From assembly GCA_947070915.1 (NCBI GenBank), contig CAMTDY010000055.1, forward strand, positions 1 to 15,428: a stretch of 15,428 nt of DNA. Direction: 5' to 3'. The position numbers were made by a program, and so were the translations under genes. Source of the stretch: an uncultured Roseburia sp. GTDB taxonomy: Bacteria > Bacillota > Clostridia > Lachnospirales > Lachnospiraceae. Shown here piece by piece: positions 1 to 7,959 of this stretch (position 1 is its first letter; the number at the start of each line of letters is the position of its first letter). The notes under the pieces were generated by a model. That model saw only the letters and a list, made by a program, of their open reading frames with translations, had not been told where the DNA came from and did not search any database.

Positions 1-21
1 GTGATAGGGAATGGAGTAAAA

Positions 22-720
22 ATGAGCCAAAAATATTATACGATGAAAGATCTTCCCGAGTCGGAACGGCCTTATGAAAAGCTGGAAAAATACGGGACAG
101 CCAGTTTATCCGATGCAGAGCTGATCGCCGTTCTGATCCGGAATGGCAGTCATCACAAAAACAGCGTGACTCTCGCTACGGAGATCCTGAATCTCCATCC
201 GGTACACAAAGGGCTGATGGGACTGCATTATCTGTCCGGTCAGGAACTCATGAAGATTGACGGCATCGGCAGGGTCAAGGCCGCGCAGCTGTTGTGCGCT
301 GCGGAAATATCCAACCGGATGACCAGACAGCGAAAACCAGAAGGAGAGCGGTTTGATTCTCCGGGAACGGTTGCCGGATTTTTTATGGAAGAGATGCGGA
401 CAAAAGAGACAGAACATACTTTGGTAGTCTTTCTGGACAACCGCTGCCGGCTGATCCGGTATGAACTTCTGTTTGTAGGTTCCGTGTCTGCCAGTCTGGC
501 AAATCCAAGGGAAATATTAAAAAAAGCACTGCAGTATGATGCATCTTGCTTTATCGTACTACATAATCATCCAAGCGGAGATCCGACACCAAGCACGGCG
601 GATATTAAATTGTCGGAACAGTTGAAAACCGCCGGGGAACTCATCGGCATCCGGCTTCTGGATCATATTATTCTGGGTGATTGTCAGTATGTCAGTCTGA
701 GAGAACGAGGACACATATGA
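22..720 (+). CDS. radC: RadC family JAB/MPN-domain protein
   Basis: RadC (UPF0758) family protein of 232 residues, close to the usual length of 220-230. The N-terminal part holds a helix-hairpin-helix-like DGIG segment near residues 80-83. The C-terminal half is a JAB/MPN metalloprotease-like fold with the JAMM signature HNHPSGDPTPSTAD, where H181, H183 and D194 are the expected zinc ligands and a Glu in KETEH near residue 130 is the likely catalytic acid. The biochemical role of the family is unsettled; the old DNA-repair assignment is not well supported. The ATG at 22 was chosen because GGAG at 13-16 lies 5 bases upstream; an in-frame GTG at base 1 would add 7 residues and has no visible ribosome site because the window begins there. 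It sits directly upstream of mreB, as in Bacillus subtilis and many Firmicutes, so it is probably cotranscribed with the mre genes. Confidence 0.93.
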   Translation: MSQKYYTMKDLPESERPYEKLEKYGTASLSDAELIAVLIRNGSHHKNSVTLATEILNLHPVHKGLMGLHYLSGQELMKIDGIGRVKAAQLLCAAEISNRMTRQRKPEGERFDSPGTVAGFFMEEMRTKETEHTLVVFLDNRCRLIRYELLFVGSVSASLANPREILKKALQYDASCFIVLHNHPSGDPTPSTADIKLSEQLKTAGELIGIRLLDHIILGDCQYVSLRERGHI

Positions 721-748
721 GAATATATTGTTAGAGAGGATGAACGAA

Positions 749-1741
749 ATGCTGGGAAAAGCGATAGGAATTGATTTTGGAACAAGCTCTATAAAAATTT
801 ATAAGAATGGAGAAGGTGTGATCCTTCACCAGAAAAGTGTAATTGCCATATATAAGAAAAATCACGTATTTGCGGTGGGGGATGAAGCTTTTGAGATGTA
901 TGAAAAAGCGCCAGAGAATCTGGATGTATCCTATCCGATCAAAAATGGAGTGATCGCTGACATTGGAAATATGCAATCCATGATCGATTATTTCTTTACG
1001 GAATTGAATGGCAAAAAAAGATTTAAAGGGGCAGAATATTATATTGCCGTCCCCACAGACATCACAGAAGTAGAAAAGAGAGCATATTTTGACCTGATCG
1101 CCAACATGAATCTCAAATCAAAAAAGATCCATGTGGTAGAGAAGCCCATCGCCGATGCTCTCGGCATGAATCTGGATATCACAAAGTCCACGGGAACCCT
1201 GGTGGTGGACATCGGGGCAAATACCGCTGAGATCTCTGTCCTTTCCCTGGGTGGCATCGTGTTGAGCCGGCTCATACCGGTAGGGGGGAACCGCTTTGAC
1301 GAAGTGATCATCAACAAGATCAAAAAAGATATGAATTTTGTCATTGGTGAAAAGAGCGCCGAACTGATCAAAAAAAATATTGCCTCCGCCTATGTGACAG
1401 ATGAGACCATGGACATCTGCGGGCGCAATCTGGTGACTGGCCTTCCCAGTGAGATCACCGTGACGGGAGCGGATATCCACGACGCCCTGGCTGAACTGTT
1501 CCAGAACATTGTGGATTCCATCAAGATCATACTGGAGAGAACCCCGCCGGAAATTTCTTCCGACATTTACAAATCCGGTCTTTATCTGACAGGAGGATCC
1601 AGCCGCATTAAGGACCTGGGTAAATTTATCTATGATGAGCTCGGCCTGAAGGTAAATCTCTGTGATGAGCCGGAGAGTACAGTTATCATGGGACTGGGTG
1701 CAGTGATCGAAGATCCGGAGCTTGCCAAGCTTGCTCTTTAA
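749..1741 (+). CDS. mreB: MreB-like actin homolog with altered active site
   Basis: Rod-shape actin homolog of 330 residues that forms membrane-associated filaments guiding lateral wall synthesis. Visible family blocks are phosphate loop 1 (IDFGTSS, 8-14), the VVDIG segment with D154, the SLGGIVLSRLI strand after it, and the adenosine-site LTGGSS (280-285). The ATG at 749 is preferred because GAGAGGA (734-740) lies 8 bases upstream; in-frame TTG 728 and ATG 740 are poorly spaced. Compared with remembered B. subtilis and Thermotoga MreB, two nucleotide-site blocks differ. The catalytic Glu before Pro in IEEP is Lys here (VEKP, K132), and phosphate loop 2 DIGGGT is DIGANT (154-159). The position ahead of mreC-mreD-mrdA supports the MreB role, but ATP turnover may be weak or different. 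A paralogous MreB-like (Mbl) identity cannot be excluded. Confidence 0.92.
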   Translation: MLGKAIGIDFGTSSIKIYKNGEGVILHQKSVIAIYKKNHVFAVGDEAFEMYEKAPENLDVSYPIKNGVIADIGNMQSMIDYFFTELNGKKRFKGAEYYIAVPTDITEVEKRAYFDLIANMNLKSKKIHVVEKPIADALGMNLDITKSTGTLVVDIGANTAEISVLSLGGIVLSRLIPVGGNRFDEVIINKIKKDMNFVIGEKSAELIKKNIASAYVTDETMDICGRNLVTGLPSEITVTGADIHDALAELFQNIVDSIKIILERTPPEISSDIYKSGLYLTGGSSRIKDLGKFIYDELGLKVNLCDEPESTVIMGLGAVIEDPELAKLAL

Positions 1742-1770
1742 TACAGTATATACAGATATGGGAGAAAAGC

Positions 1771-2652
1771 ATGAAAAAGAAAAGAAGAAGGAAGAGATTT
1801 TCCATTCATCCAAAGTATATCTATATATCCCTGAGTATCCTCTGTGCCCTTCTGGTCGTTTTAAGTTTTCGGTTCTCCGGTCAGTTCCGCACCTTTAAGA
1901 CAACTCTGGGAGATGTGGTTACCCCCATGCAGAGCGGGATCAATGCTGTGGGAAAATGGATCTATGGAAAAATGGATCTGCTTAACACCAAAGAGAATCT
2001 TCTTGCAGAAAATAAAGAACTGAAGCAGAAACTGGACGCCCTCAGCTATGACAATAAGATCCTGGCAGGGGAAAACAGCGATCTGGATAAATACAGGGAA
2101 CTCTATAAACTGGACCAGCAGTACCCGGATTACCCGAAGGTGGCTGCCACCGTCATTGGCAGGGACGGAAACAACTGGTTCAATCTTTTTACCATTGACA
2201 AGGGAAAAGAAGACGGTGTGGATGTGGACATGAATGTCATTGCTGGAAACGGACTTGTAGGGATCGTCTCCGAGGCGGGAAACCACTACGCGAAAGTCCG
2301 CAGTATCATCGACGATAAAAGCAATGTCAGCTCCATGTTTGAAAATACCGGAGAAACCTGTATGGTAAAGGGAAATATGCAAAGTATCTACAAGGGATTT
2401 ATTGATGTTACCATGATCAGCAATACGGCGGAGGCAAAAGACGGAGATGCCGTGGTGACTTCCCGGATCAGTGATAAATATCTTCCGGGGCTTTTAGTCG
2501 GATACATCTCCAACATCCACGATGAGACCGATGGGCTCTCCAAATATGCCCAGCTCACACCAGTGGTATCCTTTGACAAACTGGAAACCGTACTGATCAT
2601 TACAACGCTGAAGGATAATTCGGAAATAAAGGAAATAAAAAACTATGATTAA
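1771..2652 (+). CDS. mreC: Rod shape-determining protein MreC
   Basis: MreC is a bitopic membrane protein that links MreB and MreD to the wall synthases RodA and PBP2 on the outer face of the membrane. The 293-residue product has a very basic N-terminus (KKKRRRKR), one membrane segment at about 16-33, a predicted coiled coil at about 70-112 rich in Leu, Lys and Glu, and then the beta-barrel domain beginning with ATVIGRDGNNWFN (126-138) and running to about residue 280. Length and architecture are normal for the family. The ATG has GGGAGA at 1760-1765. The stop codon overlaps the start of mreD by 8 bases, so translation of the two is probably coupled. Confidence 0.95.
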   Translation: MKKKRRRKRFSIHPKYIYISLSILCALLVVLSFRFSGQFRTFKTTLGDVVTPMQSGINAVGKWIYGKMDLLNTKENLLAENKELKQKLDALSYDNKILAGENSDLDKYRELYKLDQQYPDYPKVAATVIGRDGNNWFNLFTIDKGKEDGVDVDMNVIAGNGLVGIVSEAGNHYAKVRSIIDDKSNVSSMFENTGETCMVKGNMQSIYKGFIDVTMISNTAEAKDGDAVVTSRISDKYLPGLLVGYISNIHDETDGLSKYAQLTPVVSFDKLETVLIITTLKDNSEIKEIKNYD

Positions 2653-3151
2653 ACGACGGATTTCCACGATAGTGATCATATTCATTGGGTTTATACTCCA
2701 GACAACCGCCCTGCACGCCATTGAACTGGCAGATGTGGTACCGAATATACTGCTCATACTTACCGTCTGCTACTCTTATATGCGGGGGAGAACTTCCGGT
2801 CTGCTGACCGGTTTTCTATGCGGTCTGCTTCTGGACATGCAGTTCGGCAATGTGATCGGGCTCTATGCCTTTGTTTTCATGACCATTGGTTTTCTGTGCG
2901 GTTACTGCCAGAAGATTTATTTTACAGACAACTACATACTTCCGTGTGTACTCGTCGGCATCAGCGATCTGTTCTATGGCATTTACTATTACGTCACAGA
3001 GTTTTTAGTCCGGGGAAGGCTCTACTTTGGTTTTGCGTTTACGTCTGTCATTCTCCCGGAGATCATTTATACACTGATCGTCTCCGTACTCGTGTTCCGT
3101 CTTCTCAATGTGCTTGAGAAGTTTTTAGCAGAAAAAAAAGAGGAGGTATAA
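2645..3151 (+). CDS. mreD: Rod shape-determining protein MreD
   Basis: MreD is the small polytopic membrane subunit of the elongation complex. This 168-residue product is almost entirely hydrophobic, with about five or six membrane segments, and contains the family-like stretch GLLLDMQFGNVIGLYAF in the first half. It has little sequence conservation beyond that, so the call rests on size, hydrophobicity, that motif and its location between mreC and the PBP2 gene. The start overlaps the end of mreC by 8 bases and its own ribosome site is weak (AAAGG about 12 bases away), which fits translational coupling. The stop codon lies within the spacer of the next gene's ribosome site. Confidence 0.92.
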   Translation: MIKRRISTIVIIFIGFILQTTALHAIELADVVPNILLILTVCYSYMRGRTSGLLTGFLCGLLLDMQFGNVIGLYAFVFMTIGFLCGYCQKIYFTDNYILPCVLVGISDLFYGIYYYVTEFLVRGRLYFGFAFTSVILPEIIYTLIVSVLVFRLLNVLEKFLAEKKEEV

Positions 3152-3154
3152 TCT

Positions 3155-6049
3155 GTGGTTACTGCGATAATCGATTATTTTAAAACACTGGTCAAATCGC
3201 GGATCTTTTCCCTGATCCTTGTATATATCGTTCTTTTCAGCATCCTGGTAGGCAGATTATTTTACCTTCAGATCGTACAGGGCGAGGAATATGACCAGAA
3301 AGCAACCATTAAAAATACAAAAGTAAAGACGCTGAAAAGCTCCCGTGGAAAGATTTACGACTGCAATGGAAAGGTCCTCGCCACCAATGAACAGAGCTAT
3401 TCCATAACTATAGAAGATACCGGCGAACTAAAAGATAATAAGACCACCAACGAAATGATCCTCAAATGTATCTCCCTCATTGAAAAACACGGGGATAAAC
3501 TCTCTGTGGAATTTCCAATAGAGATCACGAAAAAGGGGCGCTTTCGTTTTACAGTAGATAAAAAAGCCCAGCTGCGCTTTAAGAGGGAGATCTATTTTCA
3601 AAAAACGGTGGACGATCTTAGCGAAGAGCAGAAAAAAATGAGCGCAGAAGAGTGTTTCCGTTATATCCGGACCTCTACAAAGACCAACTTTATTCATTTT
3701 TTTGATCCTCTGACTGGAGAGGAAAAAACCCAGGAAGAGATCGACAAAAAAGAGCAGAATTATGACGATGCCACCGCCTTAAAGATCATGAAAGTCCGGT
3801 ATGCATTGATGATGAATACCTATCAGAAATATGAACCCGTCACGATCGCTTCGGATGTTTCCCCGGAAACGGTGGCGGCCATCAAAGAAAATTCGGCAGA
3901 TATGACCGGGGTGGAAGTCAGCGGGGACACCAAACGGGTTTATTACGACAGCTACTATTTTTCCCATGTGATCGGTTATACGGGACTGATCTCTTCGGAT
4001 ACTCTTGCCACCATGAAAGAGAGTAAAGATAACACCTATACCGCCGCCGACCAGATTGGAAAAACCGGTATTGAACGAACTTACGAGGAACAGCTCCGGG
4101 GAAAAAAGGGCAGTGAGACCCTGGTGATCGACAGCAGCTCCCGTGTGGTGGAGACGAAAGACCACAAGGACGCAGTGGCTGGAAATGATATTTACCTGAC
4201 CATCGATGCCGACCTGCAAAAAGCGGCTTACAAACTGACAGAGAGGACGGTAGCAGGCGTTTTGATCTCCAAATTAAACGACAGCAAGAGCGCAGGTTCC
4301 AAAGGAGACAAAGCAGATGATATCCGGGTTCCAATTTATGATGTATACTGTGCCATCATTGAAAACAGCCTGGTAGACATTACAAGATTCAACACCCCGG
4401 AAGCATCGGATCTGGAAAAAAGAATCTACAATAAATTCACTTCCGAGAAAAAAAATACATTAAAAAACCTAAAACGCCATCTAAAATATAACTACGATGT
4501 GGCGGGAAACGACCTCCCGGAAACATCAGAAGATTATCTGGATTATATCTATTCGCTGTTGCGCTCAGAAGAGATTATTTCCTCTGATAAAATGGATAAG
4601 ACCGATGAAACCTACAACAAATATGCCAATGGAAAATTGAGTCTCAGCCGCTTTTTGATCTATGCCATATCGAACAACTGGATCAACCTGGAGGCGCTGA
4701 ATGTAGGGGATGATTATTACAGCACGGAAGAAATCTACCAGAAAATGTTAGATTATATATGGGAAACGCTGGCAGATGATACACAATTTGATAAAAAAGT
4801 GTACCACACACTGATCTATGATGACATCATCAGTGGAAGAGAGGTCTGCCTGCTCTTATACGAACAGGGTTATCTGAAAAAAGATAAGGCGATGACCGCC
4901 AGACTCCGTGGAGGAAGTATCTCTCCTTATGGATTCTTAAAATCCAAGATCAAATCCCTGGAGATCTCTCCTGGGGAACTGGGACTTACCCCTTGTTCTG
5001 CTTCTGTGGTGATAACCGATCCAAACACGGGAAAGATCAAGGCTCTGGTATCCTATCCCAGCTATGACAATAATAAATTTGCAAACTCTGTGGACAACGA
5101 ATATTTTTCCAAGATCAACACCAATTCTGCCTCGCCAATGCTCAACCGCGCGACACAACAGAAGACAGCTCCCGGATCCACCTATAAGATGGTATCCGCC
5201 ACAGCCGCTTTGGAGGAGGGTGTGATCGATCCCTATTCCACAGTTACCGACAAACATGTATTTGAAAAGATTAATCCCAACCCGCCCAAGTGCTGGTCTA
5301 AGTCCAGCCATGGAACCATCAACGTATCCCAGGCGATCCAGCATTCCTGTAACTATTTCTTTTATGAGATGGGATACCGTCTCAGCGGTATGACCGGCGG
5401 CGTAATGAACAATGAGAGAGGACTGAAAAAGCTGGAGCAGTATGCCAAAATATATGGCTTGACGGATAAATCCGGCATTGAATTATCAGAAGCAGAGCCC
5501 AGTGTCTCCACTTTGGATGCCGTGCGTTCCGCCATTGGCCAGGGTAACAACAGCTATACCCCGGTCCAGCTGTCCCGCTATGTTTCCACCATCGCCAACA
5601 ACGGCACCTGCTATGATCTGACGCTGGTGGACAAAACCGTAAATGTAGTAACGGACAAAAAGAAATCAAACAAAGCAAAAGTTCATAATAAACTGGAGAT
5701 CAAGAATTCCACCATGACCGCCATAAAAAACGGTATGTATATGGTGGTAAATAACGGCGGCAGTCTGAAAACCGTATTTAAAGATGTTCCTGTAAAAGTG
5801 GCAGGAAAGACGGGTACAGCACAGATCAGTGCCAATGAGCCAAACCATGCGCTGTTTGTTTCCTTTGCCCCCTTTGATTCTCCGGAGATCGCCGTGACCG
5901 TTGTCATTCCCAATGCCTTTACATCCAGTAATGCGGCGACACTGGCAAGTACGATCTACCGTTATTATTTTGATAAAGATTCAAGAAAGAAACTGTTAAA
6001 GAACACAGCCACTGCACCGGTCAGCAATTCTGGCGGTGTGGCCGATTAA
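3155..6049 (+). CDS. mrdA: Penicillin-binding protein 2, elongation transpeptidase, with large insertion
   Basis: Class B penicillin-binding protein, the DD-transpeptidase that crosslinks glycan strands made by RodA during elongation. It has one N-terminal membrane segment (about 17-38), a PBP dimer/pedestal domain (SSRGKIYDCNGKVLA from 62 onward), and a transpeptidase domain with all three active-site motifs: S675-T-Y-K678, S731-C-N733 and K885-T-G887. The start is GTG with a very good AGGAGGT at 3141-3147, 7 bases away. At 964 residues it is far longer than typical PBP2 (about 600-700). The extra length is mainly a charged, probably helical region at about residues 368-614, lying between LTIDADLQ (348-355) and the VVITDPNTG strand (618-626), which are normally only some 25-30 residues apart. 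Its place after mreCD and near rodA argues for PBP2 rather than the division enzyme PBP3/FtsI. Confidence 0.94.
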   Translation: MVTAIIDYFKTLVKSRIFSLILVYIVLFSILVGRLFYLQIVQGEEYDQKATIKNTKVKTLKSSRGKIYDCNGKVLATNEQSYSITIEDTGELKDNKTTNEMILKCISLIEKHGDKLSVEFPIEITKKGRFRFTVDKKAQLRFKREIYFQKTVDDLSEEQKKMSAEECFRYIRTSTKTNFIHFFDPLTGEEKTQEEIDKKEQNYDDATALKIMKVRYALMMNTYQKYEPVTIASDVSPETVAAIKENSADMTGVEVSGDTKRVYYDSYYFSHVIGYTGLISSDTLATMKESKDNTYTAADQIGKTGIERTYEEQLRGKKGSETLVIDSSSRVVETKDHKDAVAGNDIYLTIDADLQKAAYKLTERTVAGVLISKLNDSKSAGSKGDKADDIRVPIYDVYCAIIENSLVDITRFNTPEASDLEKRIYNKFTSEKKNTLKNLKRHLKYNYDVAGNDLPETSEDYLDYIYSLLRSEEIISSDKMDKTDETYNKYANGKLSLSRFLIYAISNNWINLEALNVGDDYYSTEEIYQKMLDYIWETLADDTQFDKKVYHTLIYDDIISGREVCLLLYEQGYLKKDKAMTARLRGGSISPYGFLKSKIKSLEISPGELGLTPCSASVVITDPNTGKIKALVSYPSYDNNKFANSVDNEYFSKINTNSASPMLNRATQQKTAPGSTYKMVSATAALEEGVIDPYSTVTDKHVFEKINPNPPKCWSKSSHGTINVSQAIQHSCNYFFYEMGYRLSGMTGGVMNNERGLKKLEQYAKIYGLTDKSGIELSEAEPSVSTLDAVRSAIGQGNNSYTPVQLSRYVSTIANNGTCYDLTLVDKTVNVVTDKKKSNKAKVHNKLEIKNSTMTAIKNGMYMVVNNGGSLKTVFKDVPVKVAGKTGTAQISANEPNHALFVSFAPFDSPEIAVTVVIPNAFTSSNAATLASTIYRYYFDKDSRKKLLKNTATAPVSNSGGVAD

Positions 6050-6078
6050 TACATAGCTATGGAAACGGAGAACTGCGT

Positions 6079-6741
6079 ATGAATCATTCTGTTATCATTA
6101 AAGGAACCAAATCCGGCATCATTGTCCATTTAAAAGAAGAACTGCCCTTTGAAGAGTTAAAAGAAAAGGTCTGTGAAAAATTCAAATCCTCTTCTGATTT
6201 TCTGGGAGATGCACAGATTGCCCTGTCTTTTGAGGGTAGAAAACTCAGCGATGACGAACAGCTGGAACTGGTGGACTGCATCACAGAAAATTCGAATCTT
6301 GACATCGTCTGTGTCATTGACGATAATGCAGAGCGGGAGGCGTATTTCAGCCGTACACTGGAAGAAAAGCTGATGGCCATGGATTCAAATACTGGGCAGT
6401 TTTATAAAGGAACCCTCCGCTCCGGGCAGGTGATCGAATTTGATACCAGCGTCGTTATATTAGGAGATGTGAACGCCGGAGCCCAGATCGTTTCTACTGG
6501 AAATGTCATCGTTCTCGGAAAACTTCTGGGGAATGTGTATGCCGGAGCATCCGGAAGGCACAATTCTTTTGTGGTGGCACTGCAGATGAATCCGACACAG
6601 ATCCGCATCGGTGATGTGATCGCCAGAAGCCCGGATGAAAAACAGAAGACAAAGGTGGAGACCAAGATCGCCTTTTCCCAGAATGGAAATATTTATATTG
6701 AACCCCTGGACCGGGATGTTCTGAATGATATTTCCCTTTAA
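6079..6741 (+). CDS. minC: Septum site-determining protein MinC
   Basis: MinC inhibits FtsZ polymerisation away from midcell and is brought to the membrane by MinD. The 220-residue product shows the two-domain layout: an N-terminal FtsZ-inhibiting domain (about 1-85) and a C-terminal beta-helix domain (about 108-212). The second domain carries the MinD-binding RSGQ (114-117), GDVNAGAQIVSTGNVIVLGKL (129-149) and PTQIRIGDVI (172-181) blocks typical of MinC. The ATG at 6079 has GGAG at 6067-6070, 8 bases upstream. It follows the PBP2 gene by 29 bases with no terminator seen, so it is probably in the same transcript. Confidence 0.94.
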   Translation: MNHSVIIKGTKSGIIVHLKEELPFEELKEKVCEKFKSSSDFLGDAQIALSFEGRKLSDDEQLELVDCITENSNLDIVCVIDDNAEREAYFSRTLEEKLMAMDSNTGQFYKGTLRSGQVIEFDTSVVILGDVNAGAQIVSTGNVIVLGKLLGNVYAGASGRHNSFVVALQMNPTQIRIGDVIARSPDEKQKTKVETKIAFSQNGNIYIEPLDRDVLNDISL

Positions 6742-6748
6742 AAATAAA

Positions 6749-6777
6749 TTGCTTTTTTACTATCATTCAAGTATTAT
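6749..6777 (+). promoter_or_regulatory. Possible minD promoter
   Basis: In the 112-base gap between minC and minD there is TTGCTT (6749-6754), a 17-base spacer and TATTAT (6772-6777). The -10 box matches five of six consensus positions, while the -35 box matches only three. The gap is unusually long for this cluster, which favours an internal start driving minD and minE. The -10 box lies in the loop of an 8-bp inverted repeat, so access could be regulated. Confidence 0.4.
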
Positions 6778-6786
6778 AAATGATAG
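6760..6786. repeat. Inverted repeat around the minD -10 box
   Basis: CTATCATT (6760-6767) and AATGATAG (6779-6786) form a perfect 8-bp inverted repeat with an 11-base AT-rich centre. It could be an operator or a weak RNA hairpin. No T-run follows it, so it is not a convincing terminator for minC. Confidence 0.5.
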
Positions 6787-6853
6787 GGATACGGAATGCT
6801 GATCACCAGCCTTCCCATAAAGATTTGGAGAATGAAAGGAAAGGTAAACAAAT

Positions 6854-7645
6854 ATGAGTGAAGTAATTGTTATCACATCCGGTAAAGGCGGTGTAGGAAA
6901 GACCACCACCACAGCAAATGTAGGTACCGGGCTGGCAAAAGAAGGCAAAAAGGTAGTTTTGATCGATACAGATATAGGGCTTCGTAACCTGGACGTTGTT
7001 ATGGGACTTGAAAACCGTATCGTCTATAACCTTGTCGACGTGATAGAGGGAAACTGCAGGATCAAACAGGCACTGATCAAAGATAAAAGATATCCCAATC
7101 TCTATCTGCTTCCCTCCGCCCAGACCCGTGATAAGACGGCTGTGTCACCGGAGCAGATGGCAAAACTCGCAGATGAACTTAAAGAAGAATTTGATTACAT
7201 ACTGTTAGACTGCCCGGCAGGAATCGAGCAGGGCTTTCAGAATGCCATCGCGGGGGCAAACCGCGCCATCGTTGTAACAACGCCTGAAGTTTCGGCTGTC
7301 CGGGATGCGGACCGTATCATCGGACTTCTCAATGCCAACGATGTGAAAAAGACAGAGCTTGTAGTAAACCGTCTCCGTGCCGATATGGTGAAAAGAGGAG
7401 ATATGATGTCCAGTGAGGATGTGGTCGAGATTCTCGCCGTGGATCTGCTGGGCGTGGTACCAGATGATGAAAATATCGTTGTATCCACCAATCAGGGAGA
7501 GCCGCTGGTAGGAACAAAAACCATGGCTGGACAAGCCTTTGAAAACATCTGTAAGCGGATCATGGGAGAAGAAGTTCCTCTGCTGGATCTGTCAAAGAAC
7601 AGCGGATTTTTATCCAAGATACGAAACAAGTTTAAAAACAACTAA
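6854..7645 (+). CDS. minD: Septum site-determining ATPase MinD
   Basis: MinD is the ParA-type ATPase that binds the membrane as an ATP dimer, recruits MinC and is released by MinE. The 263-residue product has the deviant Walker A GKGGVGKT (10-17, with the signature K11 and K16), switch I DTDIGLRNLDVVMGLE (38-53), switch II DCPAGIE, and the PEVSAVRDADR helix. It ends in an amphipathic membrane-targeting sequence (about 250-263, GFLSKIRNKFKNN). All residues expected for dimerisation and hydrolysis appear intact. The ATG has AAAGG 9 bases upstream. minE follows closely. Confidence 0.97.
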   Translation: MSEVIVITSGKGGVGKTTTTANVGTGLAKEGKKVVLIDTDIGLRNLDVVMGLENRIVYNLVDVIEGNCRIKQALIKDKRYPNLYLLPSAQTRDKTAVSPEQMAKLADELKEEFDYILLDCPAGIEQGFQNAIAGANRAIVVTTPEVSAVRDADRIIGLLNANDVKKTELVVNRLRADMVKRGDMMSSEDVVEILAVDLLGVVPDDENIVVSTNQGEPLVGTKTMAGQAFENICKRIMGEEVPLLDLSKNSGFLSKIRNKFKNN

Positions 7646-7662
7646 AGAAGGAGATGAATATT

Positions 7663-7935
7663 ATGGGACTTGCAGATTTTTTCCGTAAAAAATCATCAGG
7701 AAATGTCGCGAAGGACCGCTTAAAGCTTGTTCTTGTTTCGGACCGTGCGAATTGTTCTCCTGATCTGATGGAGCAGATCAAGAATGACATCATAAATGTA
7801 CTATCAAAATATGTGGAGATCGATAAAGAGGGTTTGGATATTAAGATCGAGCAGACAGAATCCGAAGGAAACAATGGATCTGTTCCTGCCCTTTTTGCAA
7901 ACATTCCAATTGTAAGTATGAAACAGACAAAATAA
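7663..7935 (+). CDS. minE: Cell division topological specificity factor MinE
   Basis: MinE stimulates MinD ATPase and creates the pole-to-pole oscillation. The 90-residue product has the N-terminal membrane-binding and anti-MinCD region (GLADFFRKK), the MinD-contact segment AKDRLKLVLVSDRA, and the C-terminal dimer domain with YVEIDKEGLDIKI and a closing ANIPI typical of the family. The ATG at 7663 is preferred over in-frame ATG 7654 because AAGGAG (7648-7653) directly abuts 7654 but is 9 bases from 7663. It is immediately downstream of minD. Confidence 0.96.
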   Translation: MGLADFFRKKSSGNVAKDRLKLVLVSDRANCSPDLMEQIKNDIINVLSKYVEIDKEGLDIKIEQTESEGNNGSVPALFANIPIVSMKQTK

Positions 7936-7959
7936 ATTTAGGGACTGAGTAGTGAGATT

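Noticed and set aside
1..21. GTG at base 1 as radC start
   Set aside because: GGAG at 13-16 is well placed for the ATG at 22, and the extra seven residues are not typical of RadC; the upstream context is missing, so it cannot be fully excluded.
1118..1813. 231-codon minus-strand open frame over mreB
   Set aside because: It lies opposite a clear mreB in full, has no family resemblance or good ribosome site, and is explained by codon bias of the real gene.
3918..4334. 138-codon minus-strand frame inside the PBP2 gene
   Set aside because: Antisense to a continuous, motif-bearing PBP2 frame; composition artefact.
6760..6786. Rho-independent terminator of minC
   Set aside because: Stem is short and AT-rich with no T-run after it.
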